Source of the DNA: Noviherbaspirillum_A sp047237965
GTDB taxonomy: Bacteria; Pseudomonadota; Gammaproteobacteria; Burkholderiales; Burkholderiaceae_D
NCBI RefSeq assembly: GCF_047237965.1
Contig: NZ_JBDFLX010000001.1
Coordinates: 1 to 64,000 of the forward strand
DNA: 64,000 nt
Direction: 5' to 3'
In this document: positions 15,131-23,917 of the stretch, piece after piece
Position numbering within the stretch: the first letter of the stretch is position 1
Layout of the letters: each line of letters begins with the position of its first letter
Notes under the pieces: model-generated
What the model saw: only the letters and a program-made list of their open reading frames with translations
What the model was told of the DNA's origin: nothing
Database searches by the model: none
Program-made: the position numbers and the translations under genes

Positions 15131-16402
15131 ATGAAACAGATTGCCCGCCTTGGCCGCATGGCTCTTCTCAGCCTTTTGTGCTTGCTCGTTCCGCTTAGCG
15201 GTGAAAGCGCGCTGGCACAGGAAAAAATTGTTGAACATGGCCCCTATGTCGGCAAGCTTGCCGGGCGCGAGGTGGTCGCGCATTTCAGGTCCGATGCGCA
15301 GGGCAAACCATTCGAAGCGGGCTTCTTTTACCGCGACACGGGCAAGGACATCGTGCTGTTTCACGATCCTGCACAGGGCCGGTTCATGGAATGTGTGCCG
15401 ACCTGGCAGGAAGAGGAAACCGTTCAGGGTTGTAGCGAGCCGGGTGCTTACTGGACTGTGCAGCTGACGCGCAATGCCGCAGTGGTCGAATGGCAGTCCA
15501 GGCCCGATGATCCGCCGCAGCACACGGTATTGACCAGGTCCGACCCGGTTCCCGGCGCCGTCGACCTGGACGCGCAGATCGATGCGCTGCGCCTGGCAGG
15601 GCCAAGGCTGGCAGGGCACGAGCAGGGGCAGGGCGCGGTGCGCTGGCACATGGTGGCGGAACCCAGGTCCAAGGTAAGCATGCCTTTCCTCACCCGGGCG
15701 CCTTCGCTTGCGGCACTGCGCCGGATCAATGCAAGCCTGGAGAAGCTTTTCCAGCGACAAATCAAGGATGCGCTGTTCAATACCGCCCGGCGCAATGGCG
15801 AGGCCGACTATGACAACAAGGCATTCGTGACGGGTACGCAGTACTTTGCCGTCGTTCAGAGCGTCAGTTCGTATTCAGGCGGCGCACACGACAACTTCGC
15901 CTTTTTCGCCGCCACGTTTGACCTGAAAACCGGGCAGCCGGTCGACATCGGCAGGCGCTACCACATCCACCCCTTTGCACGCCAGGGAGAGAAAACAGCC
16001 GCGCTGAGCCTGATGGAACAGGCGCGGGCGCAGCGTCAGACCGCTTTCTTTTCAGATCAGAAGACGTCTTATTGGGATCAGGGGCTGGGATGCTGGGGAA
16101 AAGAAACTGGCTTCGTCGATGGCGGTAACAGGAACGACAAGTCCGACCCTGGCGGCATGACTGAAGCCTCGAAGAAAATGTCCAGCGAGTCAACGCGGTG
16201 GACGGTGTTTCCGACCGCGGATGGCCTGGCAATCGCCTATGCTGGCTTCGCAGAATTCATGCGTGCCTGTCGCGCGGATTACCGCGTCATCCCCTGGCCA
16301 CAGGCCGCACTCGCGCGCCGGTTGCCGAAGGAGACCGGCAATCAGGCCGCCTCCAGGCCTCAAGTCCCGGCCGGGCAATCCGGCCCAAGCTGTCCGCGCT
16401 AA
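15131..16402 (+). CDS. Secreted protein with DUF3298/RsiV-like domain
   Basis: The 423-residue protein has a clear signal peptide (basic MKQIARLGRM, hydrophobic ALLSLLCLLVPL, likely cleavage after ALA). The middle (about 235-310) carries SVSSYSGGAHDNF followed by FDLKTGQPVDI, a pattern typical of DUF3298/RsiV-like domains, which bind lysozyme or sugars in some proteins and have no known enzyme activity in most. The start was placed at the signal peptide; upstream codons back to 15026 are unlikely. It is probably periplasmic. It is convergent with sixA, and its function is unknown. Confidence 0.8.
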   Translation: MKQIARLGRMALLSLLCLLVPLSGESALAQEKIVEHGPYVGKLAGREVVAHFRSDAQGKPFEAGFFYRDTGKDIVLFHDPAQGRFMECVPTWQEEETVQGCSEPGAYWTVQLTRNAAVVEWQSRPDDPPQHTVLTRSDPVPGAVDLDAQIDALRLAGPRLAGHEQGQGAVRWHMVAEPRSKVSMPFLTRAPSLAALRRINASLEKLFQRQIKDALFNTARRNGEADYDNKAFVTGTQYFAVVQSVSSYSGGAHDNFAFFAATFDLKTGQPVDIGRRYHIHPFARQGEKTAALSLMEQARAQRQTAFFSDQKTSYWDQGLGCWGKETGFVDGGNRNDKSDPGGMTEASKKMSSESTRWTVFPTADGLAIAYAGFAEFMRACRADYRVIPWPQAALARRLPKETGNQAASRPQVPAGQSGPSCPR

Positions 16403-16423
16403 CGCTAGCCGCGATAGCGCCGC

Positions 16424-16888
16424 CTACTGCCGACCATCCAGCATCCACGGCGCCATCACTGCCTTCACATAGACTTCCGTCTTCTCTTCTTCCTGGGTAT
16501 CGCTGAACCACCAGACGCCGCCCTTGGCCATGTCCCACCAGGTCACCGACGTGCCGAGGATGATGGCGATCAGTTCGCCGAAAGCGGGCTGGTGGCCGAC
16601 CAGCATCACGTTGTGGAGATTGGCCGGCCAGTCTGCTGCCTTGAGCAGGTCGGTGGCGGGCCTGTCCTTGGCAATGGCCTCGTCGATGTCGTGCGGCAGC
16701 GCCAGCGGCGCTACCGTCTCGCGGGCGCGCAGCGCGGGGCTGCAGAGGATGTGGAGATTGGCCGGCAGGCGTGGCTGCAGCCAGTGCGCCATGCCCTGGG
16801 CATGGCGCCGGCCGGCCTCGGTCAGTGGGCGTGCTTCATCCGGTGTGCCGGGCGCGGCTTCGGCATGGCGCCAGAGTATGAGTTCCAT
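16424..16888 (-). CDS. sixA: Phosphohistidine phosphatase SixA
   Basis: This 154-residue cytoplasmic histidine phosphatase has the RHG motif at the start (ILWRHAEAAPG), the conserved Arg in SPALRARET and the second catalytic His in MLVGHQPAFGEL. SixA dephosphorylates phosphohistidine on HPt-type proteins and on the nitrogen phosphotransferase system. The length equals the family norm. It stands alone and convergent with the secreted protein gene. Given the phosphorelay kinases 4-11 kb away, a role in damping their relay is possible, but that is inference. Confidence 0.9.
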   Translation of the reverse strand: MELILWRHAEAAPGTPDEARPLTEAGRRHAQGMAHWLQPRLPANLHILCSPALRARETVAPLALPHDIDEAIAKDRPATDLLKAADWPANLHNVMLVGHQPAFGELIAIILGTSVTWWDMAKGGVWWFSDTQEEEKTEVYVKAVMAPWMLDGRQ

Positions 16889-16989
16889 CGCAAGTGCTCC
16901 TGCAAGGCTGCTGTGCTTTCCATCATAGAAAGCGGCGCGGGCCGGCGGCAGGCCGGCCCGCGCAGGGCTTGCGATGCATCAGCAGGGAA

Positions 16990-17592
16990 TCAGGCGGCGA
17001 CCACTTCCTCGATCTGCTGCAGCGCCGAGGCAATGGCCTTCTGCTCGGCTTCCGGGCCCATGGCCATGCCTTCGGCATAGACGAATTCCACATCCCTCAT
17101 GCCGAGGAAGCCCAGCACCATTTTCAGGTAAGGCACCTGGCTGTCGGCTTCGGTATCGCGGTAGAAGCCGCCACGGGTCAGCGCGACATACACTTTCTTG
17201 CCCTTCAGCAGGCCTTCCGGACCGTTGGCGGTGTACTGGAACGTCACCTTGGCGCGGGCAATCGCGTCGATCCAGTTCTTCAGCTGGGTCGGCACGCCAA
17301 AGTTGTACATCGGCACACCCAGCACCACCACATCCGCAGCCTGGATCTGCGCAATCAATGCATCGTCCAGCGCCACGCGGGCAGTCTGTTCCGGGGTGCG
17401 TTGTTCGGCAGGTGTGAACAGCGCGCCGAGGGCGGCCTCGTCCAGTGCCGGATGCGGCTGGGCGGCCAGGTCGCGCACGGTGATGCTGGCGTCCGGCTGG
17501 GCGGCCTTCAGGCGTTCGACGATGCTGCCGGCCAGGCGGCTGGACTGGGAACCCTCGCTGCGGGCGCTGGAGTTGATCTGCAGAATGTTCAT
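16990..17592 (-). CDS. azoR: FMN-dependent NADH:quinone/azo reductase AzoR
   Basis: The 200-residue flavodoxin-like protein starts MNILQINSSARSEGSQSS, where the SSxR...S loop binds FMN phosphate. It also has VLGVPMYNFGVPTQLKNWID and the LTRGGFYR substrate loop typical of AzoR. The family reduces azo dyes and quinones with two electrons from NADH and protects against thiol stress. Start: GAGG eight bases upstream on the minus strand; a longer frame to 17694 has no support. It is divergent from a LysR gene that starts 125 bases away and probably controls it. Confidence 0.93.
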   Translation of the reverse strand: MNILQINSSARSEGSQSSRLAGSIVERLKAAQPDASITVRDLAAQPHPALDEAALGALFTPAEQRTPEQTARVALDDALIAQIQAADVVVLGVPMYNFGVPTQLKNWIDAIARAKVTFQYTANGPEGLLKGKKVYVALTRGGFYRDTEADSQVPYLKMVLGFLGMRDVEFVYAEGMAMGPEAEQKAIASALQQIEEVVAA

Positions 17593-17716
17593 GGTGTTTT
17601 CCTCTGTGAGAAAGCGGTATGGAGACATTCTAGTGACCCAAAAACCATCACGGAAGCCATGAATATGGGTTACATTGTGCCGTTGGTGGAACAATATCCG
17701 GGAAGTGAGTCACGCA

Positions 17717-18688
17717 ATGCATATCGAACCGAACGACCTCCTGCTGTTTGCCCAGGTCGTGGCTGCAGGGAGCTTCAGCCGGGCCGCCGAGCGCGCCGGC
17801 CTGCCCAAGTCCACCGTGTCGCGCCGCATCGCGCTGCTCGAGGCGCAGCTCGGCGAACGGCTGCTGCTACGTACCACCCGCAAGCTCACGGTGACCGATT
17901 TCGGCGCCGACATGCTGGAACATGCGCGCTCGGTGCTGGCGGAAGTGGAAGCGGTGTCGGCGCTGGCCCAGCACCGGCAGGCCGAGCCGGGCGGCCGGCT
18001 GCGGGTGTCCATGCCCAACGACATCGCCAACGTGATGCTGGGGCCGATGCTGGCGCGCTTCATGGCCAGCTATCCCGCCATCACGCTGGAAGTGGACCTG
18101 ACGCCGCGCCGGGTCGATCTGGTCGGGGAAAACTTCGATGTCGCCATCCGCATGGGCAGCCTGCCGGACGACGCCACGCTGGCGGCGCGCCAGCTGGCCG
18201 TGTTTTCCAACGGCCTGTATGCGTCGCCGGCCTATCTGCGCCAGCGCGGCACGCCGGCCCACCCGGATGAGCTGATGCGGCATGACACCCTGCGCCTGCT
18301 GTCGCGCAGCGGCGAGCCGGCGCCATGGCGCCTGACGCGTGGCGAGGCGGTGTGGCAGGCAGTGCCGCCCGGCCGGGCCACCATCAATTCGCCGGAAGTG
18401 CTGCTGCGCCTGGCCTGCGCCGATGCCGGCATCGCGATGCTGGTCGATCATTTCGCCGAGCCCTATCTGGCAAGCGGACAACTGGTGCAGGTGCTGCCGG
18501 ACTGGAATGCGCCATCGCATACCGCCTGGGCGGTGTTTCCCGGCCGCCGGCTCATGCCCAGCCGCACTCGCGCATTCCTGGATGCGATGGCGGAAGAATT
18601 TGCCGGACCGAAGTGCCATGCCGCGCAGGAAAAGCTGGCGCGCGGCAAGCGGGAGCGGGCAGCCCTGCAGCAGGCGGCCGGACAGTAG
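17717..18688 (+). CDS. LysR-family transcriptional regulator
   Basis: The 323-residue regulator has an N-terminal winged helix (LLLFAQVVAAGSFSRAAERAGLPKSTVSRRI) and a type 2 periplasmic-binding-like effector domain (about 90-300). The start is the ATG just before the DNA-binding domain; 14 upstream codons read poorly. LysR genes often lie divergent from their target, so azoR is the likely target and an electrophile or quinone the likely inducer; both are inference. The last 20 residues are rich in Lys, Arg and Gln. Confidence 0.9.
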   Translation: MHIEPNDLLLFAQVVAAGSFSRAAERAGLPKSTVSRRIALLEAQLGERLLLRTTRKLTVTDFGADMLEHARSVLAEVEAVSALAQHRQAEPGGRLRVSMPNDIANVMLGPMLARFMASYPAITLEVDLTPRRVDLVGENFDVAIRMGSLPDDATLAARQLAVFSNGLYASPAYLRQRGTPAHPDELMRHDTLRLLSRSGEPAPWRLTRGEAVWQAVPPGRATINSPEVLLRLACADAGIAMLVDHFAEPYLASGQLVQVLPDWNAPSHTAWAVFPGRRLMPSRTRAFLDAMAEEFAGPKCHAAQEKLARGKRERAALQQAAGQ

Positions 18689-18764
18689 TAGGTAGCCGGA
18701 CGCTGCGTCGCGGGTCAACTTCATCATGGCGGCGATAGCCCCAGGCTGATCACCGAACTATCCC

Positions 18765-18793
18765 TTGACAGTCTGAAAACCGCTGCATACCAT
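18765..18793 (+). promoter_or_regulatory. Sigma-70 promoter for the ltnD operon
   Basis: A consensus TTGACA (-35) is followed after exactly 17 bases by TACCAT (-10, four of six matches). Transcription would start near 18800, giving a leader of about 140 bases before ltnD. It overlaps the operator just downstream. Confidence 0.7.
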
Positions 18794-18806
18794 GTTGTCA
18801 TACAAC
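18794..18806 (+). promoter_or_regulatory. GntR/FadR-type operator palindrome
   Basis: GTTGTCATACAAC is a perfect palindrome of five-base arms around CAT. Its core TTGTCATACAA fits the FadR-subfamily consensus TNGTNNNACNA. It directly follows the -10 box and covers the likely transcription start, a position suited to repression. No GntR gene lies in the window. Confidence 0.65.
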
Positions 18807-18942
18807 TTTGGCGCCGCTTCCGCGCCAGTTTCAAAACAGCAATAACAGTCGAGACAACCCACCCGCGCCAGCCACGGCCAGCCGCCGTTTCCCGCAGCCA
18901 TGCCCGGCTGGCGCGAACACATCCTGAGGGAGCACCTGAAAC

Positions 18943-19875
18943 ATGGCAGATCAGATCAGCCGCGTCGGCCTTGTGGGCCTGGGCGCAATGGGCATGGGCA
19001 TAGGCAAGTCGCTATTGCGTGCCGGCCTGGAAGTCCATGCCTGCGATGTCCGCCCGGAAGCGGTGCAGACGCTGGTCGACGCCGGCGCACAGGCCGCCGC
19101 CAGCCCGGCCGAGCTGGCCGCCAGGGTCGATGCGTTGATCATCGTGGTGGTCAATGCGCAGCAGACCGAAGCGGTGCTGTTTGGCGAACAGGGTGCGGCA
19201 GCGGCGCTGGCGCCCGGATCGGTGGTGATTGCCTGCGCCACCGTCGCCCCGGAATTTGCCGAGGCGCTGGGCGCGCGGCTGCTTGCCATGGGCCTGCGCT
19301 TCATCGATGCGCCGATTTCCGGCGGCGCCGCCAAGGCTGCGGCCGGCGAGATGTCGGTGATGGCGGCCGGCGCGCCGGATGCCTTCGCCAGCTGCGAGCG
19401 CATCTTCGATGCGATCGCCGGCAAGCTCTACCGCCTCGGCGAACAGCCGGGCCAGGGCTCCAAGGTGAAGATGATCAACCAGCTGCTGGCCGGCGTGCAC
19501 ATTGCCGCCGCCGCCGAGGCGATGGCCCTGGGCCTGCGCGCCGGCTGCGATCCGGATGCGCTGTATGAAGTCATTTCCAACAGCGCCGGCAGTTCCTGGA
19601 TGTTCCAGAACCGGGTGCCGCATATCCTGGCGGGCGATTACACGCCGCTGTCGGCGGTCAACATCTTCGTCAAGGACCTGGGCATCGTGCTGGACTATGC
19701 GAAGAAAACCGTGTTCCCGCTGCCGCTGTCGTCCACCGCGCACCAGATGTTCATGCAGGCCTCGGCCGCCGGCCACGGCGGCGAGGACGACTCGGCGGTG
19801 ATCAAGCTGTTCCCCGGCATTACGCTGCCGGCCGCCCGCAAGGCCGGGCAGGCGTCGGAAGGAGACAAGAAATGA
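18943..19875 (+). CDS. ltnD: L-threonate dehydrogenase
   Basis: This 310-residue member of the beta-hydroxyacid dehydrogenase family oxidises L-threonate at C2 with NAD to 2-oxo-tetronate. Seen: Rossmann motif GLVGLGAMGMGIG, the substrate loop DAPISGGAAKAAAGEMSVM, and catalytic Lys in KMINQLLAGVH. GAGGGAG lies about ten bases before the ATG. It is first in a five-gene operon; the next gene overlaps by four bases (ATGA). Named by family signature plus context: the same set of genes converts C4 sugar acids to dihydroxyacetone phosphate in other proteobacteria. Confidence 0.92.
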   Translation: MADQISRVGLVGLGAMGMGIGKSLLRAGLEVHACDVRPEAVQTLVDAGAQAAASPAELAARVDALIIVVVNAQQTEAVLFGEQGAAAALAPGSVVIACATVAPEFAEALGARLLAMGLRFIDAPISGGAAKAAAGEMSVMAAGAPDAFASCERIFDAIAGKLYRLGEQPGQGSKVKMINQLLAGVHIAAAAEAMALGLRAGCDPDALYEVISNSAGSSWMFQNRVPHILAGDYTPLSAVNIFVKDLGIVLDYAKKTVFPLPLSSTAHQMFMQASAAGHGGEDDSAVIKLFPGITLPAARKAGQASEGDKK

Positions 19876-21149
19876 CGGTCCTGCTCGGCTGCATCGCCGA
19901 CGATTTCACCGGCGCCACCGACCTGGCCGGCATGCTGGTCAAGGCCGGCATGCGCACGGTACAGCTGATCGGCGTGCCCGACGGCCCGCCGCCGCAGGAT
20001 GTGGATGCGGTGGTGATCGCGCTCAAGTCGCGCACCGTGCCCGCCGCGGAAGCCATCGCCGATTCGCTGGCCGCGCTGCGCTGGCTGCAGCAGGCCGGCT
20101 GCAGCCAGTTCTACTTCAAGTACTGCTCCACTTTCGACTCCACGCCCGAAGGCAATATCGGCCCGGTGGCCGAGGCGCTGATGGCGGCCCTGGGCACCGA
20201 CTTCACGATTGCCTGCCCGGCCTTTCCGGCCAATGGCCGCACCATCTACAAGGGCTATCTGTTCGTCGGCGACGAACTGCTGTCCGAGTCCGGCATGCGC
20301 AACCATCCGCTCACGCCAATGACCGACCCCAGCCTGGTGCGGGTGCTGCAGGCGCAGAGCAAGGGCAAGGTTGGCCTGGTCGAACATCGCACTGTTGCTC
20401 AAGGCGCGGAAGCCGTAGCCGCGCGCTTCGCCGCGCTGCGCGCCGACGGCTGCGCGCTGGCGATCACGGATGCGATTTCCAACGATGACCTGATGACCCT
20501 GGGCGCGGCCTGCGCCGATCTGCCGCTGGTCACCGGGGGCTCCGGCATTGCGCTGGGCCTGCCGGAAAACTTCCGCCGCCGCGGCCTGCTGGCCGACAAC
20601 GACGTGGCCGACCAGTTGCCTGCCACCGGCGGCCTGCGCGCCGTGATCGCCGGCAGCTGCTCGGTGGCGACCCGCAAGCAGGTGGCGGCGATGCAGGAGA
20701 GCGCACCCTCGTTTGCGATCGACCCATTGGCGCTGGCGCGCGGCGAGGACGTGGCCGGCGCGGCGCTGGCCTGGGCCGAACCGCTGCTCAAGCAGGGGCC
20801 GGTGCTGGTCTATGCCACCTCCAGCCCGGAACAGGTGAAGGCGGTGCAGGCGCAGCTCGGCGTGGCCGAGGCCGGCGAACTGGTCGAGCGGGCGCTGGCC
20901 GCGATTGCCCGCGGCCTGGTGCGGCTGGGCGTGGGCCAGCTGATCGTGGCCGGCGGCGAAACCTCGGGCGCGGTGGTCAAGGCGCTCGGCGTGACCGGCC
21001 TGCGCATCGGCCCCGAGATCGACCCGGGCGTGCCCTGGACCGCGGCGCTGCAGGAGCAGGGCGACGGGCAGCCGCTGGCGCTGGCGCTCAAGTCCGGCAA
21101 CTTCGGCAGCGTCGACTTCTTCACCAAGGCCTGGAGCCGGCTGCCATGA
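19872..21149 (+). CDS. otnK: 3-oxo-tetronate kinase (DUF1537 family)
   Basis: The 425-residue kinase belongs to the four-carbon acid sugar kinase family. The N-terminal domain starts with LLGCIADDFTGATDLAGML, the acid-sugar binding signature. The C-terminal nucleotide-binding domain contains VIAGSCSVATRKQ and VAGGETSGAVVKALG. It phosphorylates 3-oxo-tetronate at C4. Translational coupling on both sides (ATGA with ltnD and with otnC) supports shared stoichiometry. Length is normal. Confidence 0.93.
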   Translation: MTVLLGCIADDFTGATDLAGMLVKAGMRTVQLIGVPDGPPPQDVDAVVIALKSRTVPAAEAIADSLAALRWLQQAGCSQFYFKYCSTFDSTPEGNIGPVAEALMAALGTDFTIACPAFPANGRTIYKGYLFVGDELLSESGMRNHPLTPMTDPSLVRVLQAQSKGKVGLVEHRTVAQGAEAVAARFAALRADGCALAITDAISNDDLMTLGAACADLPLVTGGSGIALGLPENFRRRGLLADNDVADQLPATGGLRAVIAGSCSVATRKQVAAMQESAPSFAIDPLALARGEDVAGAALAWAEPLLKQGPVLVYATSSPEQVKAVQAQLGVAEAGELVERALAAIARGLVRLGVGQLIVAGGETSGAVVKALGVTGLRIGPEIDPGVPWTAALQEQGDGQPLALALKSGNFGSVDFFTKAWSRLP

Positions 21150-21808
21150 GCCCGGCCATCCATGCCCGGCCGGAAGAGTCGCGGCTGCGCGAGCAGATCG
21201 TGGAATTCGGCGCCTCGCTGTTCGCACGCGGCCTGACCGCCGGCAGCAGCGGCAACCTGAGCGTGCGCACCGACGACGGCTGGCTGCTCACGCCCACCAA
21301 CGCCAGCCTCGGCCGGCTCGACCCGGCGCGGCTGTCCAAGCTGGACTGGGACGGCCGGCTGCAGGACGGCGACCCGGCGTCCAAGGAAGCCTTCCTGCAT
21401 CGCGCGATGTACCAGGAGCGGCCGCAGGCGCGCGCCATCGTGCATCTGCATTCCACCCATTCGGCCGCGGTGTCCTGCATGTGCGGCCTGAACCATGACG
21501 ACTGCATACCGCCGCTCACACCCTATTTCGTGATGAAGATCGGCCGCCTGCCATTGGTGCCCTACCATCGGCCGGGCGACCCGGCGCTGGCCGGCGCCAT
21601 CCGCGGCCTGGCGCAGAAGCATTCGGCGGTGCTGCTGGCCAACCATGGGCCGGTAGTGTCCGGTTCCAGCCTGGAAGCGGCGGTGTACGCCGCCGAGGAA
21701 CTGGAAGAGACCGCCAAGCTGTTCCTGCTGCTGCGCGACGTGCCGGTCAATCCGCTCAATGCGCAGCAGATAGACGAACTGAAGTCGGCCTTTTCGCTCG
21801 ATATCTGA
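21146..21808 (+). CDS. otnC: 3-oxo-tetronate 4-phosphate decarboxylase (class II aldolase fold)
   Basis: The 220-residue AraD-like protein has GLTAGSSGNLSVR near the N-terminus, the metal-binding pair HLHSTHSAAVSC and a later His in LANHGPVVSG. It decarboxylates the product of the kinase to dihydroxyacetone phosphate, the step that joins glycolysis. The ATG overlaps the kinase stop as ATGA. The next gene follows after 32 bases. Confidence 0.92.
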   Translation: MSPAIHARPEESRLREQIVEFGASLFARGLTAGSSGNLSVRTDDGWLLTPTNASLGRLDPARLSKLDWDGRLQDGDPASKEAFLHRAMYQERPQARAIVHLHSTHSAAVSCMCGLNHDDCIPPLTPYFVMKIGRLPLVPYHRPGDPALAGAIRGLAQKHSAVLLANHGPVVSGSSLEAAVYAAEELEETAKLFLLLRDVPVNPLNAQQIDELKSAFSLDI

Positions 21809-21840
21809 ACCCAATCTGCAGACCCCTACCTGGAGACGCC

Positions 21841-22620
21841 ATGCCCAAATTTGCCGCCAACCTGTCCATGATGTTCAACGAAGTGCCGTTTCCCCAGCGC
21901 TTCGCCGCCGCCGCCGCGGCGGGCTTCAAGGGCGTGGAATTCCTGTTCCCGTATGACCATACGCCGGCCGAAGTGGCCGGATGGCTGCGCGAGAACCAGC
22001 TGGAAAACGCGCTGTTCAACATGCCGCCCGGGGACTGGGCGGCCGGCGAGCGCGGCATTGCCGCGCTGCCGGGCAGGGAAGAGGAGTTCCGCGCCGGCGT
22101 GGCCCGCGCCATCGAGTATGCGCAGGCGCTCGGAACCAAGCGGCTGCACATGATGGCCGGCCTGGTGCCGGCCGGCGCCGATGCCGACAGCTACCGCGCC
22201 ACCTATCTGTCCAACCTGCGCTTCGCCGCCCGTGAATGCGGCCTGCACGGCATCAGCGTGCTGCTCGAGCCCATCAACGGCCGCGACATGCCCGGCTACT
22301 TCCTGCAGACCCAGGCCCAGGCCCATGCGCTGCGCGAGGAATGCGGAGAGCCGAACGTGAAGGTGCAGATGGACTTCTATCATGCGCAGATCATGGAAGG
22401 CGACCTGGCGATGAAGTTCAAACGCTGGTTCAGCGACATAGGCCATGTGCAGATCGCCAGCGTGCCGGCCCGGAACGAGCCGGACGACGGCGAAGTGAAT
22501 TATCCCTACCTGTTCCGCCTGCTCGACGAACAGGGCTACGACGGCTGGATAGGCTGCGAATATCGTCCGCGCGGACGCACCGAGGACGGCCTGGCCTGGC
22601 TGGCTGCCTACAACCAATAA
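21841..22620 (+). CDS. otnI: 2-oxo-tetronate isomerase (Hyi-like TIM barrel)
   Basis: The 259-residue xylose-isomerase-like barrel has LLEPINGRDMPGYFL and KVQMDFYHAQIMEGD, which carry metal and substrate residues of the hydroxypyruvate isomerase family, and ends with IGCEYRPRG. Context decides between hydroxypyruvate isomerase and OtnI: with ltnD, otnK and otnC next to it, conversion of 2-oxo- to 3-oxo-tetronate is the best reading. A CCTGGAGACGCC ribosome binding region precedes the ATG. Confidence 0.9.
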   Translation: MPKFAANLSMMFNEVPFPQRFAAAAAAGFKGVEFLFPYDHTPAEVAGWLRENQLENALFNMPPGDWAAGERGIAALPGREEEFRAGVARAIEYAQALGTKRLHMMAGLVPAGADADSYRATYLSNLRFAARECGLHGISVLLEPINGRDMPGYFLQTQAQAHALREECGEPNVKVQMDFYHAQIMEGDLAMKFKRWFSDIGHVQIASVPARNEPDDGEVNYPYLFRLLDEQGYDGWIGCEYRPRGRTEDGLAWLAAYNQ

Positions 22621-22629
22621 GGACAACTG

Positions 22630-23604
22630 ATGAAAGTACTCGTTACCGGCGGCGCCGGCTTCCTTGGCCAGAAACTGGCACGTGCGCTGCTGCAGCGCGG
22701 CACCCTGTCCGGACCGGACGGCAGCCAGCAGAAGATCGACCGGCTGGTGCTGGTCGACGTCGCGCCGGCCCATGATTTCGGCGACGCGCGGGTTGAAGCC
22801 GTCACCGGCGACATCACCGACCCGGCGCTGCTGTCGCGCCTGATCGATGCCGACACCACGTCGGTATTCCACCTGGCGGCGGTGGTCAGCGGCCAGGCCG
22901 AAGCCGACTTCGACCTTGGCATGCGCATCAACCTCGATGCCTCGCGCCTGCTGCTGGAAACCTGCCGCACTGTCGGCCACAAGCCGCGTGTGGTGTTCAC
23001 CAGCTCGGTGGCGGTGTATGGCGGCCAGTTGCCGGACGTGGTGCGGGATGACACCGCGCTCAATCCGCAGTCGTCCTACGGCGCCCAGAAAGCCATCGGC
23101 GAACTGCTGCTCAACGACTTCAGCCGCAAGGGCTTTGTCGATGGCCGGGTGCTGCGCCTGCCCACCATCAGCGTGCGTCCGGGCAAGCCGAACAAGGCGG
23201 CCTCATCGTTTGCCAGCGGCATCATCCGCGAACCGCTGGCCGGGCAGGAAGCGATCTGCCCGGTGGCGCCATCGCTGCGGCTCTGGCTGCTGTCGCCGCG
23301 CCGCGCGATTGCGGCGCTGATCGCCGGCCATGAGCTGTCGGCCGAAAAGCTCGGCAACAGCCGCACCATCAACCTGCCGGGCCTGTCGGTCAGCGTGGCC
23401 GAGATGGTGGCCGCGCTGGAAAGGGTGGCGGGCAAGGACTTGGTTGCGCGCATCCGCTTCGCGCCCGATCCGGCGGTGGAGCGCATCGTGCAGAGCTGGC
23501 CCGGCGCCTGGGACGTCAGCCGCGCCCGCGCCCTCGGGCTGGAAGGCGACGCCGATTTCGAGAGCGTGATCCGCAGCCATATCGAGGACGAACTGGGCGG
23601 CTGA
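22630..23604 (+). CDS. denD: D-erythronate dehydrogenase (extended SDR)
   Basis: The 324-residue extended short-chain dehydrogenase has NAD motif TGGAGFLGQKLARALL, the active-site Ser in FTSSVAVYGG and the YGAQK Tyr/Lys pair. DenD oxidises D-erythronate at C2 so that the same isomerase, kinase and decarboxylase can finish the route. It is the last gene of the operon, nine bases after otnI. Similar SDRs act on other sugar acids, but the five-gene context makes this the best call. Confidence 0.9.
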   Translation: MKVLVTGGAGFLGQKLARALLQRGTLSGPDGSQQKIDRLVLVDVAPAHDFGDARVEAVTGDITDPALLSRLIDADTTSVFHLAAVVSGQAEADFDLGMRINLDASRLLLETCRTVGHKPRVVFTSSVAVYGGQLPDVVRDDTALNPQSSYGAQKAIGELLLNDFSRKGFVDGRVLRLPTISVRPGKPNKAASSFASGIIREPLAGQEAICPVAPSLRLWLLSPRRAIAALIAGHELSAEKLGNSRTINLPGLSVSVAEMVAALERVAGKDLVARIRFAPDPAVERIVQSWPGAWDVSRARALGLEGDADFESVIRSHIEDELGG

Positions 23605-23917
23605 TGTTCCCATCGGCCGGCGTCAGTCCGGCCGATGTTGTCTCGCACTTCCCTTGTCCCATCTACCTTCCCGGAAATAAAAATACCGCGCGGCGCAGCG
23701 CACCTGCCGCCGCGCCCAGTTACTCATCCCGCCTTCCACGCAGCACCAAGCCATGCGCGACGCGCATGCCATCCCGCTCCGTATCCTGCCGTGCACGCCA
23801 TCGCGATCGCTTGCCGTGGCGGCGTCATGCCGGTGTCATGCGCGGCTTGTAGCCTCCCGGTCTTTGAACCCGTTGCGCAGTCGCCCCGGCGCTGCGCCAT
23901 CCTTTGCGGAGCAGCGC
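23605..23917 (+). other. Gap between denD and the nuclease gene, no feature seen
   Basis: I find no RNA gene, terminator with a U-tract or credible ORF here. An in-frame ATG at 23753 would extend the nuclease by 55 basic, Cys/Arg-rich residues, which is unlike a secreted protein and is not accepted. Confidence 0.5.
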
